DNA of 64,000 bases, from NCBI GenBank assembly GCA_963740215.1, contig CAVUDJ010000021.1:62001-126000 (forward strand), in the 5' to 3' direction. This stretch comes from CAVVAL01 sp963740215. GTDB taxonomy: Bacteria > Actinomycetota > Actinomycetes > Mycobacteriales > Cryptosporangiaceae. Position numbers and translations under genes: made by a program. Shown here in pieces: positions 1 through 7,980 of the stretch. The notes beneath the pieces were generated by a model. The model did no database searches. It was not told the origin of the DNA and worked only from the letters and a program-made list of their open reading frames with translations. Positions within the stretch are counted from its first letter, which is position 1. The number at the start of each line of letters is the position of its first letter.

Positions 1-1258
1 GTCGTTGACCTCGTGGAAGTGGTCCAGGTCGAGCAGGAGAAGGGCGCCGTAACCGGTGGTGCGGTCGAGGGTCCGTCCCCCCGCCTCCATCAGGTACGAC
101 CGGCTGGCCAGCCCGGTGAGCGCGTCGTGCTCGGCCTCGTACGCCTTGCGTTCGGCCAGTTCCTGCAGCTGCTCGTGCACCTCCGCATTGCGCAGGCCCG
201 CGGCGAACGACTCCACGAAGGTGGACCAACGTGAGGCGTTCGCGCTCGCTGAGCACAACGGCGCTTCGGAAGCAGAGCCGCAGCACGCCCTCACGAGGCC
301 CCGGCAACGGGACCTCCTCCACCATGGGCTCCGGACGCGCGAGCGGCAGCGCTCCCCAGGTGATCTCTCCGGACGCGTTGCCTCGCACTTCGGCCGTAGC
401 GCCAGACTGGTCCTTGTACTCGACCTCGACCACGTCCGCGCCGAACAGCCGTGCCGCGCCGACAACGGCCGCATCCACGACGTTGCGTGCATTGAGCGTG
501 TTGAGGGCGTGGGTAGCCAACGCCAACTCCTGCCACGCCTCACGTTCGGTGCGTGCCCGGACGCGACCGGCATATCCCTGGTGGAGCAGCCACACAGCAG
601 GGGGGACCACTGCGAGGAGGAACGGGTTGACCTCGGCGACCGCGAAAAGTCCGAACGCGGCCATGACGTTGCCGGCGAACGGCACCGCCTTCATGCCTAT
701 ACCGTCCGCGAACACCTCGAGAACCGGGATCGACCGCGCGAAGCCGACAGCGAAGCTGGTTAGCCCATCGGCGGCGATGCTGTACGTGGCGGCCGCGAGG
801 ATGAGCGCCGCAGCACCCGAGACACTGAGCGGATCTGGCTTCGCACCGACCGTCGCCGTGAGTACCAGGCACGCGGCAGAGGTCGCGATGACAGCCGCAG
901 CAACGTTGAACGTGGCCTTGACGCGATTGACGCGAAGCGCGAAGACACACGCGGTACCGACGGCTGTGGCCAACACCACCCACGGTAAGTCAAGCTCGAC
1001 GAGGCCGTACACGAGAGCAGCCTCGCCCCAGTCGATCGCGGTGGTGTTGCTGCCGATACGGAGCTGCAGGCTCGCGATGCGGCTGAGAATGACCAGGGCG
1101 ACCATTGACGCCACGATCCACCACGTCGGCGGTGAATCGGTCAAGGCGGCGCCCAGAGCCCATACGACACAGGCGATTCCGGCGACGCTGACGCTGACGA
1201 TCAGGGTCCTTAGGCGCCGCGGAAGCGAAAGGGTGGCAACGCGCTGAGCAGCATGCAT
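1..1258 (-). CDS. Membrane-anchored GGDEF (diguanylate cyclase) protein, 3' end cut by window edge
   Basis: Open on the minus strand from the ATG at 1258 to the window edge, about 419 codons. The start is preceded by GGAGGGAGG five bases upstream. The first ~230 residues contain several hydrophobic helices separated by short polar loops, a membrane sensor region of MASE type by appearance. A mixed segment of ~140 residues follows, then HDALTGLASRSYL and LLLLDLDHFHEVND, the opening motifs of a GGDEF domain. The GGDEF active-site motif itself and any EAL domain lie outside the window, so catalytic competence cannot be judged. Family knowledge: such proteins make (or, if GGDEF-EAL, turn over) cyclic di-GMP at the membrane. 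The tandem heptapeptide-ORF array lies directly upstream on the same strand and could be its leader. Confidence 0.85.
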   Translation of the reverse strand, partial: MHAAQRVATLSLPRRLRTLIVSVSVAGIACVVWALGAALTDSPPTWWIVASMVALVILSRIASLQLRIGSNTTAIDWGEAALVYGLVELDLPWVVLATAVGTACVFALRVNRVKATFNVAAAVIATSAACLVLTATVGAKPDPLSVSGAAALILAAATYSIAADGLTSFAVGFARSIPVLEVFADGIGMKAVPFAGNVMAAFGLFAVAEVNPFLLAVVPPAVWLLHQGYAGRVRARTEREAWQELALATHALNTLNARNVVDAAVVGAARLFGADVVEVEYKDQSGATAEVRGNASGEITWGALPLARPEPMVEEVPLPGPREGVLRLCFRSAVVLSERERLTLVHLRGVVRRGPAQCGGARAAAGTGRTQGVRGRARRAHRAGQPVVPDGGGGTDPRPHHRLRRPSPARPGPLPRGQR

Positions 1259-1516
1259 GCCGGCCTCCCTCCGCCCTCGGTTCCCGCCGCATCCGGGCAG
1301 CGTCATGTGGTCCAGGGGGTGATCCTCCCTGATAGAGGGCCCCTAAGTCACCTCTAGCCACAGAAGTAGCCGTCTCGACACGCTGCGTAGCGGTATGGCG
1401 TGGGGCGTCAGATCGCCTGGTATGTCCGCTGACCAGGAGGGGTCTCTCAAGCCGGTAAACGGCCGCGCATCGCGCGAGCTCGCTCCTCTGGTCAACCAGG
1501 AGTGGATTCTCGCGCA
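1259..1516. other. Leader region between the heptapeptide-ORF array and the GGDEF gene
   Basis: On the minus strand this 258-bp stretch begins with an ATG that overlaps the last heptapeptide stop (TGATG at 1519-1515) and opens a poor-quality ORF (MRENPLLVDQRSEL...) that runs into the GGDEF gene in another frame. The first bases resemble a degenerate eleventh repeat unit without its own Shine-Dalgarno. It also holds CCTGGT...ACCAGG inverted repeats at about 1420-1440. I see no other gene. Confidence 0.4.
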
Positions 1517-2190
1517 TCAGTTCCAGTGGGTCCCGCGCATCTCTGTCACCTCCCCGCTCGACTCGTCCCGGTGCTGGCTCCCGCTTCAGTTCCAGTGCGT
1601 TCCGCGCATGTCTGCCACCTCCCGCTCGACTCGTTCCGGCCTGTCCGTCCGCTTCACTTCCAGTGCGTCCCGCGCATCTCTGTCACCTCCCGCTCGACTC
1701 GTCCCGGCCTGTCCGCCCGCTTCACGCCCAGTGCGTCCCGCGCATCTCTGTCACCTCCCGCTCGACTCGTCCCGGCCTGTCCGTCCGCTTCACGCCCAGT
1801 GCGTCCCGCGCATCTCTGTCACCTCCGCTCGACTCGTCCCGGCCCGTCCGCCCGCTTCACGCCCAGTGCGTCCCGCGCATCTCTGTCACCTCCCGCTCGA
1901 CTCGTCCCGGCCTGGTCTTCTCGCTCACTCCCAGTGCGTCCCGCGCATGTCGGTCACCTCCGCTCGGCTCGTTCCGGCCTGGTCTTCTCGCTCACTTCCA
2001 GTGCGTCCCACGCATCTCCGTCACCTCCCGTTCGACTAGTCCCGGCTTGGTTGCTCACGTCACTTCCAGTGCGTCCCGCGCATCTCGGCCACCTCCCGCT
2101 CATCTCGTTCCGACCTGGCCGCTCGCTTCACTTCCAGTGGGTTCCGCGCACGACGGCAACCTCCTCCGGCGATGTCGACCTGGACACGAC
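1517..2190 (-). repeat. Tandem array of ten 67-69 bp units, each carrying SD + heptapeptide ORF MRGTHWx
   Basis: Ten head-to-tail units of period 69, 68, 68, 68, 68, 67, 68, 67, 68, 68 bp. On the minus strand each holds a strong Shine-Dalgarno (GGGAGGTG or CGGAGGTG), a six-base spacer, and a complete 24-nt ORF ending in TGA. ORF spans: 1517-1540, 1586-1609, 1654-1677, 1722-1745, 1790-1813, 1857-1880, 1925-1948, 1992-2015, 2060-2083 and 2128-2151. Peptides are MRGTHW followed by N, N, K, A, A, A, E, K, K, K in that order; the 2128 copy starts with GTG. Changes within the six invariant residues are all synonymous (CGC/CGT, GGG/GGA, ACG/ACC). The period is not a multiple of three, so this is not one repetitive protein. 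The design recalls mycobacterial MIRU repeats (small ORFs with start/stop overlaps) but I do not recognise the peptide. Confidence 0.9.
1654..1677 (-). CDS. Representative heptapeptide ORF of the tandem array (MRGTHWK)
   Basis: ATG CGC GGG ACG CAC TGG AAG TGA on the minus strand, with GGGAGGTG ending six bases before the ATG. It is the third unit of the array and matches the consensus. Whether the peptide is made is unknown; the intact SD, start and stop in all ten units is the reason to annotate it. Alternative: the unit is an RNA or DNA element and the ORF is incidental, but the synonymous pattern of variation argues against that. Confidence 0.55.
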   Translation of the reverse strand: MRGTHWK

Positions 2191-3152
2191 GAACTCGCCG
2201 CTGTTGGTGTCAGCGGCTGGGCAGTGCGTAACGCAAAGAAGGGCAGGCTTGCCTAAGAGGGCGCGGGGGGGCGTGCCCGTCTGGCTCCGGCATCGGTGCG
2301 AACGCCATGAATCACCCCGCTCCGGTATTTCGCGCAAGCGAATACAGGCCCGGCCCATCGAGGGTAGAACTCCCAGCACCGCGCCGAAACCGTCCTGAGG
2401 AGGAACAACAGAATCTCCGGGGCGTTTCTCAAGGCCCGCTGACCTGGACCGATGCACCCGACAAACGGGATCTAAGTGCTGCGATGCGCCGATTGCTGCG
2501 CAAGGAGCCCCAGATTGGCCGCGCCGGCCACGAAGCTCGATCGGGCGAATTTCTGCCCGACGGAACGCATAAAGTTCACATTTACCGGCCGTAGCTAAGG
2601 AATCGCGGAATGTAATGGTGCGCTCCGCAGTGCATCCCTGAGCCCGTATTTCACGAGTCCCGCTGCTCATCCGTCGACAAGTGAGGCGTCGGCGTCGGCG
2701 ACCGACTGAAGGAACACCGGAGTGCCGCACCCTTGTGCAGCTGCCCCGAATGTCCGGTCGGCCATAAGTTCAGGGTCCCAGAATGTCCGACTGCGCACAG
2801 CCCGAGCCAAGAAGCCGTGACCACTACAGCGAGCGTCACTGTGGTGACGTAACGCATCGTGATCGAATCCGACGAACCACTTTGAACCAACGTTCACCCC
2901 GGAGCCATGTCCGGCCGCATTCAGGTCCATCTTGCGGAGCCTCTCGATACCCGCTGCACCAGCGAAAACGTCAACAGATCGCGTGTCATGCGACAGAGTA
3001 CGGTGCTCGAACCACATTGGTTCCAGTGCATTCCGGATGTTGGACAGCGATTACTTTAAGTTACGGTAAGCGTACGAATGCGCTCCGTGTCTCAAGTCAC
3101 CTGAGGGGACATCGCCGTGACACCAGAAGTGCCATCCGACCGCCTGAAACGA
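2191..3152. other. Gene-poor, lower-GC intergenic stretch
   Basis: Nearly 1 kb without a convincing gene. GC is visibly lower than in flanking DNA. The minus-strand ORF ending at 2128 is rich in Arg, Cys and Ser and looks random; its last seven codons are simply the first heptapeptide unit. A minus-strand ORF at 2651-2890 contains a signal-like stretch (MRYVTTVTLAVVVTASWLGL) but no usual codon bias or clear SD. Promoters for the array would be expected around 2170-2650, but I cannot single one out. Confidence 0.5.
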
Positions 3153-3187
3153 CAAGCGGCGCAGGGCCTAAAGCCCTACGCCGCTTG
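3153..3187 (-). terminator. Stem-loop terminator after the mca-associated small membrane gene
   Basis: CAAGCGGCG-CAGGGC, loop CTAAA, GCCCTA-CGCCGCTTG: about 15 paired bases with one mismatch. It sits 16 bp beyond the stop codon of the minus-strand gene at 3203. No long U-tract, as is common in high-GC actinobacteria. Confidence 0.7.
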
Positions 3188-3202
3188 GTGAATAGTCAAT
3201 GA

Positions 3203-3451
3203 CTAAGAGTTGTCTTTCTCTTTAGCCTCTTCGTCTTTTCCCTGCTCAGAGGGGTTGGAGGGGAACGAAGACGGAAGCCGCCTGAGGCGCTTGTTCATGT
3301 TCCGGATGAGCAGCACCGTGGCGATCGAGAGCAGCACGATGACGAAGAGACCCATCGGACCAGCGAGCGCCCCACCCCGGGTGTCGCCGAAATTGTTCAC
3401 GTCCTCGACGGCGCCGGCCAGCACTGATCCGGCCGACAGTGTTGCGAGCAT
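3203..3451 (-). CDS. Small single-pass membrane protein next to mca
   Basis: 82 residues, start ATG at 3451. An N-terminal variable segment (MLATLSAGSVLAGAVEDVNNFGD) is followed by one strong membrane helix (GPMGLFVIVLLSIATVLLIRNMN) and a basic then acidic cytoplasmic tail (KRLRRL...EEAKEKDNS). A similar short membrane protein accompanies mca in mycobacteria (Rv1083-like), and here it lies directly downstream on the same strand about 185 bp after the mca stop. Function is unknown. Confidence 0.75.
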   Translation of the reverse strand: MLATLSAGSVLAGAVEDVNNFGDTRGGALAGPMGLFVIVLLSIATVLLIRNMNKRLRRLPSSFPSNPSEQGKDEEAKEKDNS

Positions 3452-3635
3452 CACACAACCTCCCTGCCGTCCGGGCCGTTGATCCGGCCACACCACGACG
3501 GCGTTCACCTCACGGTACGCCGCGCCGAACCGCCCGGCGCACCCGGAACCCGCGGCCGTCCAGCCAGCACATCTGCGCCCGCTTGTCCGCGGCACTCCAG
3601 CGGCCGGACGCGCCCGTTCAGCCCGGCGCAGGCGC

Positions 3636-4505
3636 TCAGCTCGTGCGGACGCCCGCGAACAGGTCGTCCTCAGGGGCCGGTGAGTCGACCAGCGACCGCA
3701 CCAGCTCGTAGTCCTCCGTCGGCCAGAACTTCTGCTGGACGTCCATCGGCACGTGGAACCAGCGCCCATCGGGGTCGACCTGGGTCGCGTGCGCCCGCAG
3801 TGCGTCGTCGCGGACGGGGAAGAACTCCTCGCAGCGGACCTTGGTGGTGACGCGTGGGCTGGTGTCGTCGGCGCTGTCCCAGTGCGCCAGCCACTCGGCG
3901 TACGGCGACTCCAGGTCCAGCGACTCCATGGCCTCGTGCAGCGCCGTGACCCGCTGCTTGGTGAAGGTCATGTGGTAGTAGAGCTTGAGCGGTTGCCAGG
4001 CCTCACCGAACTCGCGGTACCGGTCGGGGTCGCCGGCCGCGTCGAACGCCTCGACGGACACCTCGTGACACTTGATGTGGTCGGGGTGGGGGTAGCCGCC
4101 CTTCTCGTCGTACGTGATGACGACGTGGGGACGGAACTCGCGGATCAGCCGTACGAGCGGCGCCGTCGCGACCTCGAGGGGTTCCAACGCGAAGCAATCC
4201 TCCGGGAGCGGCGGCAGCGGATCGCCCTCGGGCAGCCCCGAGTCGACGAAGCCCAGCCAGGCCTGCCGCACGCCGAGGATCGCGCGTGCCCGCTCCATCT
4301 CGTGGCGGCGGATCTCGGTGATGTTCTCCCACACGTCGGGCCGGTCCATCTTGGGGTTCAGGACGGAGCCGCGCTCACCACCGGTGCAGGTGACGACGAG
4401 GACGTCCACGCCCTCCCGGACGTACTTCGCCATCGTCGCCGCACCCTTGCTGGACTCGTCGTCGGGATGGGCGTGCACGGCCATCAGCCGGAGCTGTTCG
4501 GACAC
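3636..4505 (-). CDS. mca: Mycothiol S-conjugate amidase
   Basis: 289 residues, matching the ~288-residue family size. GTG start at 4505 chosen because AGGAG lies ten bases upstream and the protein then begins MSEQLRLMAVHAHPDDE. The HPDDE motif near the N terminus and YPHPDH near residue 145 are the zinc-binding signatures of the GlcNAc-PI deacetylase-like family. Mca cleaves mycothiol S-conjugates to mercapturic acids and GlcN-inositol in the cytoplasm, detoxifying electrophiles. The paralogue MshB shares these motifs; the neighbours (small membrane protein, DUF4307 gene, greA) are those of Mca rather than MshB. Transcribed divergently from the DUF4307 gene. Confidence 0.9.
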   Translation of the reverse strand: MSEQLRLMAVHAHPDDESSKGAATMAKYVREGVDVLVVTCTGGERGSVLNPKMDRPDVWENITEIRRHEMERARAILGVRQAWLGFVDSGLPEGDPLPPLPEDCFALEPLEVATAPLVRLIREFRPHVVITYDEKGGYPHPDHIKCHEVSVEAFDAAGDPDRYREFGEAWQPLKLYYHMTFTKQRVTALHEAMESLDLESPYAEWLAHWDSADDTSPRVTTKVRCEEFFPVRDDALRAHATQVDPDGRWFHVPMDVQQKFWPTEDYELVRSLVDSPAPEDDLFAGVRTS

Positions 4506-4594
4506 GGCGCTGAAACTCCTCGTTCCGGCCCTGACGGGCTGTTCGCTGACCCACCGGAGCCGAAGCGGCACCGGTGCTGGGAAGATTCTTGCTG

Positions 4595-5056
4595 ATGTCG
4601 GCGACAGAAACGACGACACCAACGGCGACCACTGACAGGACCAACACGGTGACGGCTCCCACATTCCCCGCCGGACGCTACGGGCGGCGGCGCTCGCCAC
4701 GCAGCGCGCCGCGCTGGGCGGTGCCCGTGCTGGCGGTCGGGGTGGTCGCGATCGGGCTCGGCCTGAGCTGGCAGATGTACAAGAACTACGCCGCCGACCG
4801 CATCACCGGCCGGGTCACCACGTTCTCGATCGTGTCGGACTCCGCGGTGAAACTCAGCTTCGAGGTCGTCAAGGCTCCGGGCCAGCGCGCCACCTGCATC
4901 GTGCGTGCGCGGTCGCGGGACGGCCGCGAGGTCGGCCGGGCGGAGGTGCCCGTGCCGGCCGGGGAGGCGGGTCAGCCGTCCGTACTGGTCACGTACACAT
5001 TGGCCACGAGCAAACGGGCGGTCGCGCCCGAGGTGTACGGCTGCGCGCCGGAGTGA
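4595..5056 (+). CDS. DUF4307 family membrane protein
   Basis: 153 residues from the ATG at 4595; a GTG at 4574 is possible but lacks a better ribosome site. A Thr-rich cytoplasmic N terminus and an Arg-rich patch lead to one membrane helix (WAVPVLAVGVVAIGLGLSW), then an extracytoplasmic beta-rich domain with a Cys pair (ATCIVRARSRDG... and VYGCAPE). This matches the Rv1081c-like family that sits between mca and greA in actinobacteria. Function unknown. Confidence 0.8.
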   Translation: MSATETTTPTATTDRTNTVTAPTFPAGRYGRRRSPRSAPRWAVPVLAVGVVAIGLGLSWQMYKNYAADRITGRVTTFSIVSDSAVKLSFEVVKAPGQRATCIVRARSRDGREVGRAEVPVPAGEAGQPSVLVTYTLATSKRAVAPEVYGCAPE

Positions 5057-5183
5057 CCGGCGTCACGATCGCGATCCTGCCGTAGCTCGGCTGTCTGTCG
5101 AAGAGTCCAGGTCCGAGGGCGGTTCCGGCTATCCTTGAAAGCTCGCTTTACCGCACTTACTCGCTATACCACTAGGAGCACCC

Positions 5184-5684
5184 GTGTCTACGACCGATGA
5201 GGCGCACGCAACCTGGCTCACTCAGGACGCGTTCGACCGGCTGAAGGCCGAGCTCGAGGAGCTCAAAGCGCACCGCCCGGTCATCGCGGCCGAGATCAAC
5301 GCGCGCCGTGAGGAAGGCGATCTCAAGGAGAACGGCGGCTACCACGCCGCCAAGGACGAGCAGGGCAAGCAGGAAGGCCGTATCCGCCAGCTGGAGGACC
5401 TCCTCCGCAGCGCGAAGGTCGGCGAGGCGCCGACGACCGCCACCGAGGTCGTTCCCGGCACCGTCGTCACGGTGCACTTCGACGGCGACCCCGGCGACAG
5501 CGAGACGTTCCTGCTCGGCTCCCGTGAGATCGGCGCGACCACCGACCTGACCGTGTACTCGCCGGAGTCGGCGCTGGGCACGGCCATCCTCGGACACAGG
5601 CCCGGTGAGACGGTGAGCTACGAGACTCCGAACGGCGCCAGCATCAGCGTCAGGATCGCCAAGCTGGACGTCTTCTCCGGTTAG
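5184..5684 (+). CDS. greA: Transcription elongation factor GreA
   Basis: 166 residues. GTG start with AGGAG seven bases upstream. The N-terminal half is a long antiparallel coiled coil (RLKAELEELKAHRPVIAAEINARREEGDLKENGGYHAAKDEQ) bearing the acidic tip D-L-K-E-N that reaches the RNA polymerase active site; the C-terminal half is the FKBP-like GreA/B domain (SPESALGTAILGHRPGETVSYETPNG). It stimulates transcript cleavage in backtracked complexes. Followed by a strong terminator hairpin. Confidence 0.97.
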   Translation: MSTTDEAHATWLTQDAFDRLKAELEELKAHRPVIAAEINARREEGDLKENGGYHAAKDEQGKQEGRIRQLEDLLRSAKVGEAPTTATEVVPGTVVTVHFDGDPGDSETFLLGSREIGATTDLTVYSPESALGTAILGHRPGETVSYETPNGASISVRIAKLDVFSG

Positions 5685-5696
5685 CAGAACTTGAAC

Positions 5697-5729
5697 GAGG
5701 CGCCGGGCGGACGAACCGCCCGGCGCCTC
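5697..5729 (+). terminator. Terminator of greA
   Basis: Perfect 14-bp stem GAGGCGCCGGGCGG / CCGCCCGGCGCCTC with a five-base loop ACGAA, 12 bp after the greA stop. Confidence 0.85.
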
Positions 5730-6033
5730 GTAGTTCAGCGGGCGCCTGGGACCCGGTTGCGGCGCAACGCCGCGCGCTGTGGCGGATGCGCTCAGCGGGT
5801 AGCCGGCCGGTCACGCGCCTCGGTGAGGTCGACCTGCACCGGGTGCTTCACGACACTCCCGACGCTGCCCTCGGGTCAGCTGATGCTCAATCCGTACAGC
5901 GCGTCGGTGACTATTTCCTCCCTAGTCCCATGCGTCACACCGTAGAACCCTCCCCTGACGGAATCGCAATGTATTCTGGACAGACGAGGTGGCGCGGCCA
6001 TGACAGAGTGAAGCTGAGCAAAGGAGGCCAACC
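5730..6033. other. Intergenic region upstream of the PBP gene
   Basis: About 300 bp with only short overlapping ORFs of no coding character. It must contain the promoter of the PBP gene; an AAAGGAGG ribosome site is visible at 6020-6027. I see no other element. Confidence 0.4.
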
Positions 6034-7905
6034 GTGCGTTTCCGCTACCTAACCGTCGTAGCTGTGCTCGGCGTCACGGTGCTCACGGCGTGCTCGTCCG
6101 ATGAGGGCGGCAAGGTCGACGCCGCCGCCGAGACGTTCCTCGACGCGTGGGCAGCGGGCAGGTTCGACCAGGCGGCCGCGGCCACGGACGCACCGGGCGG
6201 TCCAACCGACTGGCTGCCGTCCGTGCAGAAGCAGCTCGACGGCGCGAAGGTGCGTTTGGACCTCGGCGAAGGCTCCACCGGGGACGACAAGGCGACCCGG
6301 GACGTCACCGTCTCCTGGAGCCTGCCCGGGGTGGAGAAGCCGTGGTCGTACGGCACGAAGCTGGAACTCCTCAAGCGGGGCGACGCCTGGAAGGTGCACT
6401 GGGACACCACGGTCGTCCACCCCGAGCTGGCGCCCGTCAACAAGCTGGTGAGCGAGCGGACGCTGCCCGAGCGCGCGCCCATCCTCGACCGCGCGGGCCA
6501 GCCGATCTTCACGAAGCAGGCGGTCGTCACGGTCGGCATCGAGCCGGGCAAGGCCACCGACCTCACCGGGCTGGCCACCACGCTCGCCGGCGTCCTGACC
6601 GCCGAGAAGATCACCGCGGCCGCGATCGTCGCCAACGCACGGAAGGCCAAGCCCACCGACTTCGTGCCGGTGGTCACGCTCCGGCAGGCGCGGTACCTGG
6701 AGGTCAAGCCCCAGATCTACAGCCTCCCGGGGACGGTGTTCCGGCGATCTGACCGGCTGCTGCCGGAGACCCCGACCTTCGGGCAGCCGCTGCTCGGCCG
6801 GGTCGGCGAGGCCACCGCCGAGGTGATCAAGGAAACCGGCGGCGCGTACGCGGCGGGCGACCAGCTCGGCACGTCCGGCATGCAGCGCGCGTTCAACAGG
6901 CAGCTCACCGGCGAGCCCAGTGTCACCGTCAACCTGACGGACCAGGCCGGCAAGCCGGTGAAGGAGCTGTTCTCCGCCGGCGGCAAGGCTGGCGAGGCGC
7001 TGCGCACCACGATCGACCGTGGCGCGCAGAAGGCCGCCGAGGCAGCGCTGGCCGGGGTGCCGCAGCAGGCCGCGATCGTCGCGATCAAGCCGTCCACGGG
7101 CGAGATCCTGGCCGCCGCGAATAGCGCGAGCGTCGACTTCAACATCGCGCTGGAGGGCAAGTACCCGCCCGGATCCACGTTCAAGATCATCACGACCACG
7201 GCCGCGCTGCAGTCCGGCGTGGCGCCGACCAGCACCGTCGCCTGCCCGGGCGAGCTGACAGCGGGCGGTAAGAAGTTCATCAACGCCGACCGGTTCGACC
7301 TCGGGGTCGTGCCGCTGCGCACGGCGTTCGCCCGGTCCTGCAACACATCGATGATCACGCTCGGGTCGAAGCTCCCGCCGGACGGGCTGACGAAGGCCGC
7401 CACGCAGTACGGGATCGGCGCCGGCTGGAAGCTCGGGGTCGCGTCGTACAGCGGCACGGTGCCGCCGCCAGCCGACGCCACCGAAGCCGCCGCCGACGCG
7501 ATCGGTCAGGGAAAGGTGCTGGTCAGCCCGTTCTCGATGGCGCTCGCCGCGGCGACGGTGCAGCGCGGTTCGGTGCCGAACCCGGTGCTCGTCGCCAGCA
7601 GGCCGGCCACCCCGCAGACCGCCTTGACGCCCATCAGCCCTGCCGTACTCGGGGCGCTGCGCGGCTTCTCTCGGGCGGTGGTCACCGATGGCACGGCGAA
7701 GGCGGCGCTGGGCGGCTCGCCGGGCCCGGTCGCGGGAAAGACAGGTACGGCGGAGTACGGCGAGGCCAGGCCGCCGCGCTCGCACTCCTGGTTCGCCGGG
7801 TACCGCGGGGATCTCGCGTTCGCCGTGTTCGTGTTCGACGGGGCGAGCAGCGGGAAGGCCGCGGCGCCGGTCGCGGCCCAGTTCCTGGCCCAGGTCCCCC
7901 GTTGA
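6034..7905 (+). CDS. Class B penicillin-binding protein (transpeptidase lipoprotein)
   Basis: 623 residues, GTG start with AAAGGAGG seven bases upstream. A signal peptide ends in the lipobox L-T-A-C (Cys20), so the protein is probably lipid-anchored outside the membrane. Residues ~30-140 look like the NTF2-like MecA_N domain, followed by a PBP dimerisation domain and a C-terminal transpeptidase domain with all three catalytic motifs: S381-T-F-K384, S435-C-N, and K569-T-G. Family knowledge: these enzymes crosslink peptidoglycan; lipoprotein forms with MecA_N resemble mycobacterial Rv2864c and low-affinity PBPs of other bacteria. Monocistronic by context; a hairpin begins at its stop codon. Confidence 0.92.
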   Translation: MRFRYLTVVAVLGVTVLTACSSDEGGKVDAAAETFLDAWAAGRFDQAAAATDAPGGPTDWLPSVQKQLDGAKVRLDLGEGSTGDDKATRDVTVSWSLPGVEKPWSYGTKLELLKRGDAWKVHWDTTVVHPELAPVNKLVSERTLPERAPILDRAGQPIFTKQAVVTVGIEPGKATDLTGLATTLAGVLTAEKITAAAIVANARKAKPTDFVPVVTLRQARYLEVKPQIYSLPGTVFRRSDRLLPETPTFGQPLLGRVGEATAEVIKETGGAYAAGDQLGTSGMQRAFNRQLTGEPSVTVNLTDQAGKPVKELFSAGGKAGEALRTTIDRGAQKAAEAALAGVPQQAAIVAIKPSTGEILAAANSASVDFNIALEGKYPPGSTFKIITTTAALQSGVAPTSTVACPGELTAGGKKFINADRFDLGVVPLRTAFARSCNTSMITLGSKLPPDGLTKAATQYGIGAGWKLGVASYSGTVPPPADATEAAADAIGQGKVLVSPFSMALAAATVQRGSVPNPVLVASRPATPQTALTPISPAVLGALRGFSRAVVTDGTAKAALGGSPGPVAGKTGTAEYGEARPPRSHSWFAGYRGDLAFAVFVFDGASSGKAAAPVAAQFLAQVPR

Positions 7906-7959
7906 GTTTCGGATTCTTGGGGGTTCCGCGCTCGCGCGACCCCCAAGAATCCGAGACTC
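7904..7959. terminator. Long hairpin between convergent PBP and ilvA genes
   Basis: Arms of 21 bases (7904-7924 and 7939-7959; GAGTTTCGGATTCTTGGGGG with its complement), one mismatch, 14-base loop. It starts at the PBP stop and ends 21 bp before the ilvA stop, so it can serve both strands. The arm sequence recurs at 56478-56542. Confidence 0.75.
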
Positions 7960-7980
7960 GGCGTGGGCCCCGGGCGGCGT

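Noticed and set aside
56..1247. Plus-strand ORFs over the GGDEF gene
   Set aside because: They are antisense shadows; the minus strand encodes a continuous membrane + GGDEF protein with clear motifs.
1517..2190. CRISPR array
   Set aside because: No unique spacers: the whole 68-bp unit is repeated, and no cas genes are present.
1395..2398. Three long plus-strand ORFs across the tandem array, rich in Ser, Pro and Arg
   Set aside because: They are frame-by-frame readings of the 68-bp repeat; the period is not a multiple of three and the conserved features (SD, start, stop) are all on the minus strand.
2128..2730. 200-residue minus-strand ORF ending in VRGTHWK
   Set aside because: Composition is random-looking (Arg, Cys, Ser) with no motifs; the C-terminal match is simply the first heptapeptide unit read through in frame.
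3019..3042. A further heptapeptide unit (plus TTGGTTCCAGTGCATTCCGG)
   Set aside because: Resembles the array for about 15 bases, but lacks the Shine-Dalgarno and gives no intact MRGTHW ORF.
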